Source: Chloroflexota bacterium (lineage in GTDB: Bacteria; Chloroflexota; Limnocylindria; Limnocylindrales; CSP1-4). From it: 10,329 nt of DNA. The DNA is taken from positions 1-10,329 of the forward strand of contig JADGQH010000098.1 of NCBI GenBank assembly GCA_017881985.1, in the 5' to 3' direction. A program made the position numbers and the translations under genes. Position 1 is the first letter of the stretch. Each line of letters opens with the position of its first letter. This document shows, in pieces, positions 1-5,111 of this stretch. Below the pieces are notes generated by a model, which worked only from the letters and a program-made list of their open reading frames with translations, did not search any database and was not told the DNA's origin.

Positions 1-576
1 CACCGCGTGGGCCGTGCGCGAGCCACCCGCCAGCGCGATCCCGAGCAGGAAGCCGGGCGGGATCTCGGCGGTGACCGACGGCGGCAGGTCGTCGCAGACA
101 GCGATCGACGGGACGGCCGGCAGGTCGAGGACCTCACCCCGCAGGACGCGGCAGATGCGCGCCCCCACGTCGCGCACGTCAGCGGCGCGGGCGGACAGGA
201 TCTCGTCGTCGAGCGCGGCGAGGAGCTCGGCCGCCGCCGCCGCGGCCGCTCGGACGGCTTCGGCCGGATCGCCGGTCTCGCCGGCCCGCCGAATCGCGTC
301 CTCCACGAGCCTGGGATCGAGGGCCATCATCGACTGCGCGTCGAAGATGGCCGACTCCTGCTCGCGCCCGAGATCGCGCAGTCGGCTCGCGAGCGAGTCG
401 AGCTGGCGGGCGGTCTCGGCCGCAGCCGCCTCGATCGCGTCGGCCGGACGCTGGCCCGACAGCGGACGGCTGGCGGCGGCCCCGGGCATCGGCTCATCTG
501 CGTCGAACCGCCAGACGGGGCCGATGGCGATCCCGGGTGCTCCCGCGACGCCGGAGAGACGCACCGGGCCGGTCAC
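1..576 (-). CDS. ptsI: PTS Enzyme I (PEP-protein phosphotransferase), N-terminal 192 residues, cut by window edge
   Basis: Enzyme I takes phosphate from phosphoenolpyruvate onto a histidine and passes it to HPr in the cytoplasm. Only the N-terminal part is present; the usual length is about 550-575 residues, so the PEP-binding barrel lies outside the window. Seen in the translation: an N-terminal GVAGAPGIAIGPV stretch (residues 9-21), IFDAQSMMALDP (77-88) matching the Enzyme I IFEAH..ML.DP region, the hallmark RAADVRDVGARI (130-141), and GGSRTAHAV (184-192), in which His190 lines up with phosphorylated His189 of E. coli EI. Around it the usual GG-R-T-S-H reads G-S-R-T-A-H, a small departure. 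The GTG start overlaps the ptsH stop as GTGA, implying translational coupling. A multi-domain phosphotransferase such as a DhaM-type protein is possible because the C-terminus is unseen. Confidence 0.9.
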   Translation of the reverse strand, partial: MTGPVRLSGVAGAPGIAIGPVWRFDADEPMPGAAASRPLSGQRPADAIEAAAAETARQLDSLASRLRDLGREQESAIFDAQSMMALDPRLVEDAIRRAGETGDPAEAVRAAAAAAAELLAALDDEILSARAADVRDVGARICRVLRGEVLDLPAVPSIAVCDDLPPSVTAEIPPGFLLGIALAGGSRTAHAV

Positions 577-857
577 CCCTCGAGCTCCTCCCCCAGGCCG
601 CTGGCAAACAGGTCGTGGAGGACGGTGATCGCCTGCTCCTCATCCGGTCCGTCGGCGGTGAGCCGCACGATGTGGCCGCGGCCGGCGCCGCTCCCCATCA
701 CCGCCAGGATGCTCTTCGCGTTCGCCGCTGCCGAGCCGGTCGTCACGTTCTGGACGGTGATCGCCGACGTGAAGCGGGCCGCCGTCTTGACGAACAGGGC
801 GGCCGGACGAGCGTGGAGCCCGGATGGGTTGCGGACCTCGATGTCGTCGGCGCGCAT
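573..857 (-). CDS. ptsH: HPr phosphocarrier protein
   Basis: HPr is the small cytoplasmic phosphocarrier between Enzyme I and sugar- or regulator-specific acceptors. The 94-residue product has the full family length (about 85-95). It carries the phosphorylation site GLHARPA with His15 exactly at the canonical position, and a NAKSILAVM segment whose Ser49 corresponds to the regulatory Ser46 of Gram-positive HPr, so seryl phosphorylation by an HPr kinase is possible, though no such kinase is visible here. The ATG is fixed by a GAGGAG ribosome site 7 bases upstream. The stop overlaps the GTG of ptsI by 4 bp, so the two form an operon. No EII component lies in the window, so the acceptor (sugar EII, dihydroxyacetone kinase or a regulator) is unknown. 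Confidence 0.96.
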   Translation of the reverse strand: MRADDIEVRNPSGLHARPAALFVKTAARFTSAITVQNVTTGSAAANAKSILAVMGSGAGRGHIVRLTADGPDEEQAITVLHDLFASGLGEELEG

Positions 858-864
858 GTGGCGT

Positions 865-870
865 CTCCTC
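865..870 (-). promoter_or_regulatory. Ribosome binding site of ptsH
   Basis: GAGGAG on the minus strand, 7 bases before the ATG at 857. This is close to ideal spacing and fixes the ptsH start. It is one of the few strong Shine-Dalgarno sites in the window. Confidence 0.8.
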
Positions 871-1012
871 GGTGTAGGGAACGGGCGGCCCAGACAGACT
901 GCACGAACATGCCCCGCCGTGCTTGGCCGCCGTGCACAGGCGCACGCTCGCACGCCGCACCACGGAAGGATGGCCGGCCGAGAGGTGGACATGCTCCGGG
1001 CGGCGCACGACG

Positions 1013-1052
1013 CGACGAACCCCGGTCGTCGGTTGACGACCGGGGTTCGTCG
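1013..1052 (-). terminator. Perfect 18-bp hairpin downstream of gdhA
   Basis: Two perfectly complementary 18-base arms (1013-1030 and 1035-1052) enclose a 4-base loop (AACC on the minus strand). The hairpin starts 68 bases past the gdhA stop and lies before ptsH, so it most likely ends or protects the gdhA transcript and insulates the ptsHI operon. No T-run follows the stem on either strand, so it is not a textbook intrinsic terminator. It may work with Rho, as an mRNA 3' stabiliser, or as a palindromic protein site in front of ptsH. The structure is certain; the role is inferred. Confidence 0.65.
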
Positions 1053-1120
1053 GTGCAGCCGGAGAGCGATCTTGGAGGACGCGTCCGCTGCCCGAAAGCA
1101 GACGGCCGCGCCCGGGTGGC

Positions 1121-2386
1121 CTACGGGTAGAGGCCGCGAAGGGCGGTGGTATCGGCGACGCGCTTGACCGCGACCAGGTAGGCGGCGGTCCGCATGTTGA
1201 CCTCCTCGAGGAGGGACATGGCAAGGACCTCGCCGAAGGAGCGATCCATGATCTCCTTGAGCTTCGCGTTGACGACCGTCTCGCTCCAGTGGTCCCGGTT
1301 GAGGTCCTGGACCCACTCGAAGTAGCTGACGGTGACGCCGCCGGCGTTGGCGAGGATGTCCGGGATCATGAAGACGCCCTTCTTCGCCAGGATCTCGTCC
1401 GCCTCGGGCGTCGTCGGGCCGTTGGCGGCCTCGGCGATGATCTTCGCCTTGACGTTCTTCGCGTTGGCGGCGGTGATCTGGTTCTCGTATGCAGCCGGGA
1501 TCAGGATGTCGACGTCGAGCTCGAGGAGCTCGCCATTGGTGATCTTCGTGCTGCCGGGGAACCCGACGACGGTGCCGTGCTCCTGCTTCCAGGCGAGGAC
1601 CTTCTCGATGTCGAGACCGGTCGGCTTGTGGATCCCGCCCTGCGTGTCGGAGACGGCCACGACCGTCGATCCCTCGTCGCGCATGAGCCGCGCGGCGATC
1701 GACCCCGCGTTCCCGAAGCCCTGGACCGCGGCGGTGGTCTTCGTGAGGTCCACGCCGAGGTGCTTGGCAGCGGCCACGACCGTGTAGACGCATCCGCGGG
1801 CCGTGGCCTCGTTGCGCCCCTCGGACCCGCCGAGGCTGATGGGCTTGCCGGTCACGACGCCCGGGACCGTGTACCCGGCGTGCATCGAGTACGTATCCAT
1901 CATCCAGGCCATGATCTGCGGCGTCGTGTTGACGTCCGGGGCCGGGATGTCGCGCTCGGGGCCGATCAGGACGCTGATCTCCGTGGTGTAGCGCCGGGTG
2001 AGCGCCTCGAGCTCCTTGAGCGAGAGCTTCTTGGGGTCGACGATGACGCCGCCCTTGCCGCCGCCGTAGGGGATGCCGACGACCGCGCATTTCCAGGTCA
2101 TCCACATCGCGAGGGCCTTGACCTCGTCAATGCTGACGTCCTGGTGGTAGCGGATGCCGCCCTTGGCCGGCCCGCGGCCCAGGTTGTGCTGGACGCGATA
2201 GCCGGTGAAGACGCGGACCGTCCCGTCGTCCATCTTGACGGGGAAGGTCACGGTGAGGGCTCGGCGGGGCTCGCGAAGGACCTGGCGGATGCCCGGGTCC
2301 AGCTTCAGGTGCTCGGCCGCGAGGTCGAACTGCTGCTGGGCGACGGCCCACGGGTTGATCGTCGCGGCGACCTGTTCGGTGGTCAT
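1121..2386 (-). CDS. gdhA: Glutamate dehydrogenase (Glu/Leu/Phe/Val dehydrogenase family)
   Basis: Catalyses reversible oxidative deamination of glutamate to 2-oxoglutarate and ammonia with NAD(P), a cytoplasmic link between carbon and nitrogen metabolism. The 421-residue product has normal length for the hexameric class. Seen: substrate-binding region RGPAKGGIRYH with Lys75, PYGGGKGG with catalytic Lys111, PAPDVNT with catalytic Asp151, a SLGGSEGRNEATARG stretch (184-198), and Rossmann motif GFGNAG (223-228) followed by Asp247 in AVSDTQGG. An acidic residue at the end of that strand usually favours NAD over NADP. The start at 2386 is chosen because the protein begins in the usual place and AGGAGG lies 11 bases upstream; the open frame runs on to 2704 but that part is low-complexity Arg/Pro/Gly. 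The gene appears monocistronic, with a long leader and a downstream hairpin. Leucine dehydrogenase is less likely from the length and the PAPDVNT context. Confidence 0.95.
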   Translation of the reverse strand: MTTEQVAATINPWAVAQQQFDLAAEHLKLDPGIRQVLREPRRALTVTFPVKMDDGTVRVFTGYRVQHNLGRGPAKGGIRYHQDVSIDEVKALAMWMTWKCAVVGIPYGGGKGGVIVDPKKLSLKELEALTRRYTTEISVLIGPERDIPAPDVNTTPQIMAWMMDTYSMHAGYTVPGVVTGKPISLGGSEGRNEATARGCVYTVVAAAKHLGVDLTKTTAAVQGFGNAGSIAARLMRDEGSTVVAVSDTQGGIHKPTGLDIEKVLAWKQEHGTVVGFPGSTKITNGELLELDVDILIPAAYENQITAANAKNVKAKIIAEAANGPTTPEADEILAKKGVFMIPDILANAGGVTVSYFEWVQDLNRDHWSETVVNAKLKEIMDRSFGEVLAMSLLEEVNMRTAAYLVAVKRVADTTALRGLYP

Positions 2387-2397
2387 GGAGCGGAGGT

Positions 2398-2403
2398 CCT
2401 CCT
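2398..2403 (-). promoter_or_regulatory. Ribosome binding site of gdhA
   Basis: AGGAGG on the minus strand, 11 bases before the ATG at 2386, slightly far but strong. The bases directly after it (ACCTCC) are complementary to it and could fold back on it as a short stem, which might dampen initiation. Confidence 0.65.
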
Positions 2404-2441
2404 GCTCGGTCGCCCGGGACGCCGGGACGACCGCTGCGATC

Positions 2442-2460
2442 GCCGCCCCTCCGGGGCGGC
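2442..2460 (-). other. GC-only 8-bp hairpin in the gdhA leader
   Basis: Arms 2442-2449 and 2453-2460 are perfect complements around a 3-base loop. No T-run follows. It would fold in the 5' leader of the gdhA transcript if transcription begins upstream of 2460. Function unknown; in DNA this GC-rich, short chance stems are common. Confidence 0.4.
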
Positions 2461-2760
2461 CACGCTGCCGCCTCCGGGACGGCTGCCGGTCGGGACGTTG
2501 CGGACCCGCCTCGCGGGACCGTCCTCCACGACGGAATGTTGAGTTGGGCCGATCATCCGGCCCGGTCCTGTCCCGCGGCGAGTGCCGAACGGGGACGCAG
2601 GCTCCGGGCGGAATGGCCCGGTCACCGACAGCAATGGTACCGAAACCGGCCCGTATCCGCTTCGCAACCATTGGTCCGGGTCCCGGAGAGGACCTGCGGT
2701 TCATCGGTCCGGTCCGCCCGGCGCGCCCAGGGCGCGGGGCCGCCCCCGAGCCTCTGCGCC

Positions 2761-2792
2761 CGAGCAGCCGGCCTCCCGAGCAGCCGGCCTTC
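2761..2792. repeat. Two-copy 16-bp tandem repeat
   Basis: Units 2761-2776 and 2777-2792 start with the identical 14 bases CGAGCAGCCGGCCT and differ only at position 15 (C versus T). It lies just past the degV stop, outside coding sequence. It looks like a local slippage duplication and no function is suggested. Confidence 0.75.
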
Positions 2793-2810
2793 GCGCCGGA
2801 CCAGCCGGGT

Positions 2811-3662
2811 TCAGCGCCGAAGCAGCATCACCGCGCCGACGGCGCCGGGGCCGAGGTGGGGTCCGACCGACGGGCCCACCGTCTGGATGCTCACGAACGC
2901 CGGGTCCACGCCGCCGGGCAGGGCGGCCACGACGGTGTCGCGGAACGCCTCGATGTCGTCCGTGACCGTCTGGAGGATCGCGATCCGTTCCACCGGGCGC
3001 GCGGTGAGCAGCTCGATCACGCGCTCGCGGGCCCGGGCGCGGGTCCGGACCCGGTCGGCCGTCTCCACCAGGCCGTCCACGACCGTGATGATCGGCTTGA
3101 CCGAGAGCATCGTCCCGATCGCGGCCCGGGCCGCGGAGAGGCGGCCGCCCTTGCGGAGGTACTCGAGGGTGTCGAGCGCGACATAGAGGTCCAGGTCCGC
3201 AGCCCGTTCGCGGATCGTGGCCGCGATCGCCGCGCCGGTCCGCCCGGCCGCCGCCAGCTCGGCGGCGAGCATCGCGAGGTGTCCCGTCCCCATCGAGGCC
3301 GAGGTCGAGTCCACGACGTGGATCTCGCGGCCGGGGTGCTGCTGCGCCCCGACCTCCGCGCTCGCAAATGTCCCGGACAGCCGGCTGCCGACGGTCACGC
3401 AGACGACCGATTCCGCCCCCGCGGCGAACGCGTCCGAGAACGCCTCCGCGAAGGCGCCAGGCGCGGCCGCGGCGGTTGTCGGGAACGGGGCGTCCGGGGC
3501 GAGCATCCGCGCCCAGAAGTCCGCCGTGGAGAGGTCCACGCCGGACCGATACTCGTGCGTCCCGAAGCGGACGAGGAGGGGCACGACCCGGATCCCCATC
3601 GCGTCGGCGATCGGGAGCGGCAGGTCCGAGGCGGAATCGGTCACGATCGCGACGTTGGGCAT
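2811..3662 (-). CDS. degV: DegV family fatty-acid-binding protein (FakB-like)
   Basis: DegV/FakB proteins bind a fatty acid in a cleft between two alpha/beta domains and, in characterised systems, present it to the kinase FakA to make acyl-phosphate for phospholipid synthesis. The 283-residue product has the usual length and carries the family signatures in order: VTDSASDLP (7-15), the FPTT site (60-63) at the usual T-S/T position, SRLSGTFASA (93-102), VDSTSASMGTG (118-127), LDTLEYLRKGGRL (163-175), GTMLSVKPI (183-191) and a C-terminal GPSVGPHLGPGAVG (263-276). The ATG at 3662 gives the standard N-terminus. No Shine-Dalgarno site is present; instead a TATCAT box ends 6 bases before the ATG, suggesting a leaderless mRNA. 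No FakA/DAK-domain partner lies in the window, so the bound lipid and partner are unknown. Confidence 0.93.
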   Translation of the reverse strand: MPNVAIVTDSASDLPLPIADAMGIRVVPLLVRFGTHEYRSGVDLSTADFWARMLAPDAPFPTTAAAAPGAFAEAFSDAFAAGAESVVCVTVGSRLSGTFASAEVGAQQHPGREIHVVDSTSASMGTGHLAMLAAELAAAGRTGAAIAATIRERAADLDLYVALDTLEYLRKGGRLSAARAAIGTMLSVKPIITVVDGLVETADRVRTRARARERVIELLTARPVERIAILQTVTDDIEAFRDTVVAALPGGVDPAFVSIQTVGPSVGPHLGPGAVGAVMLLRR

Positions 3663-3668
3663 CCCCGA

Positions 3669-3674
3669 ATGATA
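3669..3674 (-). promoter_or_regulatory. Candidate -10 box of leaderless degV
   Basis: TATCAT on the minus strand (5 of 6 to TATAAT), followed by 6 bases and then the degV ATG, so transcription would begin at or next to the start codon. No good -35 hexamer and no Shine-Dalgarno site are seen, both consistent with leaderless genes of high-GC bacteria. Confidence 0.55.
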
Positions 3675-3740
3675 GGGGCGCCGGGGACCGTCTCCGCGCC
3701 GCGGGCGCCGATGTCCGGCCCGGGTGGCCACGTGCCGACA

Positions 3741-3755
3741 CGGCCCCGCGGGCCG
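3741..3755 (-). terminator. Possible weak hairpin terminator after the MFS gene
   Basis: CGGCCC (3741-3746) and GGGCCG (3750-3755) form a 6-bp stem with a 3-base loop, 5 bases past the MFS stop codon. There is no T-run. It could be chance in such GC-rich DNA. Confidence 0.25.
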
Positions 3756-3760
3756 GGAGC

Positions 3761-5059
3761 CTACGAATCGGGCGCGGCTGCGGGCACGGGTGGGGGCAGG
3801 GTGAGCATGTTCAGGTGGTGCTCGACCGTTCGAAGCCGCCAGAGGGGCAGGACGGCGATCGCCAGCATCACCAGCGTCGCCACGAGGAGGCCGTCGATCC
3901 CGCTCACGTCAGCGGCGACGCCGCCGGCGATGCTGCCGGTGATCTGGCCGAGGGCCAGGAAGACCGAGTAGAGCCCCATGATCGCGCCCCGATCGCGCGG
4001 GTACGGCTCGGACATGTCCGCGAGCAACCCGAGCGCCGCGGGCGTGGCGCCGGCGAGGACGAACAGCCCGCCCACGACGGGCACCATCAGGACGGCCGTC
4101 ACGATCGCCGGCATGCCCGCGCCATGGTTGATCGCCACGGCCGCGGCGACGAGCGCCGCGCCGCCCCCGAGCCCGTAGAAGATGATCGTGGTCCGGCGCA
4201 GCTTCTTGAAGCGGTTCCCCCAGTAGACGAGGCCGGCGAGGAACACGAGCATGCCGACGGCCAGCCCGGCGCTCACGAGGAGCGGCGACACGCCGGCCAT
4301 CAGGCGCTGGTCGGCATAGCGCGGGTCGGGCGCCTTGACGAGCTGAAAGATCGACTGGGAGGTCCACAGGCCGATCGCCGCATTGACCGCGATCCAGGTC
4401 GGCGCCAGCAGCCAGACATGGGCCCCGGACAGGATCTCCAGGTAGCGCGCCAGGCTCGTCCGCTGCTCGTGCTCGTGGCCCCCGTGGTCCGCACGTGGGT
4501 CGGCCACGCCGAACCGGTAGATTGCCCACGAGACGCCGTAGATGAGCGCGTTCACGAAGAAGGCCTCGCGATGGAGGAGCGTCCAGAGCGGCCCGGCTGC
4601 CACGATTCCCGCGCCCAGGCCGGCCAGCGTGGCGGCCTCGAATCGGGCGACCGCCTTCCCGCGCAGGCCCTCGTCGCCCATCGTCGCGATCGCGATGAAG
4701 CCGAGGATGGAGGGCACGCTCGCCGCCGTTGAGGCGCCCTCCAGCCAGCGGGTGCCGCCGAGCAGCCAGAGGTTCGTCGTGATCCCGGTGAGGATGACCG
4801 CTACCGCCCCGAAGGCAGGACCGAGCTGCATGATCCGGTGGTAGCCGAAGCGATCGGCAAGCGGCCCGAACAGGGGCGAGAGGACCAGCTCGGCCGCGAA
4901 GAACGAGGCCGTGAAGATCGCCACCGTGATGGACGACACCGGCTCGCCGCCGTGCTTCGGCAGGTCCGCCAGGTAGTAGACGAGCATCGCGCCGGTCAGG
5001 CCCGTGCTGAATCGGAGCGTCAGCGTCCCAAGGACGACGGACCAGACCGAGCGTGCCAT
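3761..5059 (-). CDS. Major facilitator superfamily (MFS) transporter
   Basis: An inner-membrane secondary transporter of unknown substrate. The 432-residue product has the usual MFS length and about 12 hydrophobic segments in two sixes. MFS motif A is seen after TM2 as GPLADRFGYHR (65-75), with a conserved DRG-type counterpart in the second half (PRDRGAIMGLYS, 364-375). Between TM6 and TM7 the cytoplasmic loop is His/Glu-rich (DHGGHEHEQR, 201-210). The soluble C-terminal tail is Pro/Ala-rich. The ATG at 5059 starts right before TM1; the frame is open further upstream but there it lies opposite the start of the GGT-family gene. No Shine-Dalgarno site; a TACCCT box sits 6 bases before the ATG. 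The gene is divergent from the GGT-family gene across 52 bp. The closest descriptive match is a drug or sugar-type MFS permease, but the substrate cannot be read from the sequence. Confidence 0.9.
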   Translation of the reverse strand: MARSVWSVVLGTLTLRFSTGLTGAMLVYYLADLPKHGGEPVSSITVAIFTASFFAAELVLSPLFGPLADRFGYHRIMQLGPAFGAVAVILTGITTNLWLLGGTRWLEGASTAASVPSILGFIAIATMGDEGLRGKAVARFEAATLAGLGAGIVAAGPLWTLLHREAFFVNALIYGVSWAIYRFGVADPRADHGGHEHEQRTSLARYLEILSGAHVWLLAPTWIAVNAAIGLWTSQSIFQLVKAPDPRYADQRLMAGVSPLLVSAGLAVGMLVFLAGLVYWGNRFKKLRRTTIIFYGLGGGAALVAAAVAINHGAGMPAIVTAVLMVPVVGGLFVLAGATPAALGLLADMSEPYPRDRGAIMGLYSVFLALGQITGSIAGGVAADVSGIDGLLVATLVMLAIAVLPLWRLRTVEHHLNMLTLPPPVPAAAPDS

Positions 5060-5065
5060 CGGTGC

Positions 5066-5071
5066 AGGGTA
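5066..5071 (-). promoter_or_regulatory. Candidate -10 box of the MFS gene (leaderless type)
   Basis: TACCCT on the minus strand (TAnnnT pattern, only 3 of 6 to TATAAT) ends 6 bases before the MFS ATG. It has the same geometry as the degV box. Weak on its own; the absence of a ribosome site supports it. Confidence 0.35.
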
Positions 5072-5097
5072 CCCGGCATGGGCCGCCGGGGCAGCCC

Positions 5098-5103
5098 TAG
5101 AAT
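5098..5103 (+). promoter_or_regulatory. Candidate -10 box of the GGT-family gene (leaderless type)
   Basis: TAGAAT (5 of 6 to TATAAT), then 8 bases, then the ATG at 5112, so the transcript would start at or within a few bases of the start codon. No -35 match is seen. With the MFS box it forms a back-to-back promoter pair inside a 52-bp gap. Confidence 0.5.
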
Positions 5104-5111
5104 GCGACGAG

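Larger units (their letters stand above)
2387..2810. other. 424-bp non-coding gap and gdhA leader region
   Basis: No convincing gene lies between the degV stop and the gdhA start; open frames here give Arg/Pro/Gly-rich products with no recognisable domain. Visible structure: an 8-bp perfect stem with a 3-base loop at 2442-2460 (GCCGCCCC / GGGGCGGC), about 55 bases before the gdhA start; a 6-bp stem at 2722-2736 (CGCGCC / GGCGCG), about 75 bases past degV; and a 16-bp tandem duplication at 2761-2792. The gdhA promoter must lie here if the gene is transcribed on its own, but I find no convincing -35/-10 pair. I recognise no known riboswitch. Confidence 0.6.

Noticed and set aside
1289..2542. 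Plus-strand open frame of 417 codons opposite gdhA
   Set aside because: The translation is rich in Asp/Arg/Gly/Val with no domain. It lies fully opposite a gene with all catalytic motifs, and long antisense frames are expected at this GC content.
2383..2667. Possible small minus-strand gene of 94 codons in the gdhA leader
   Set aside because: Arg/Gly/Pro/Ser-rich product without domain or ribosome site, and its end runs 4 bases into the gdhA start.
2387..2704. N-terminal extension of gdhA up to the first in-frame start
   Set aside because: The 106 added residues are Arg/Pro/Gly-rich and unlike the family. The ATG at 2386 has a ribosome site and gives the normal length.
2205..3971. Plus-strand open frame of 588 codons opposite degV and the gdhA leader
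   Set aside because: Low-complexity Arg/Gly/Pro/Asp product covering several unrelated units on the other strand; no ribosome site and no domain.
5004..5111. Upstream start for the GGT-family gene
   Set aside because: It would add 36 residues overlapping the divergent MFS coding region and place the start upstream of the TAGAAT box. The family N-terminus begins shortly after 5112.
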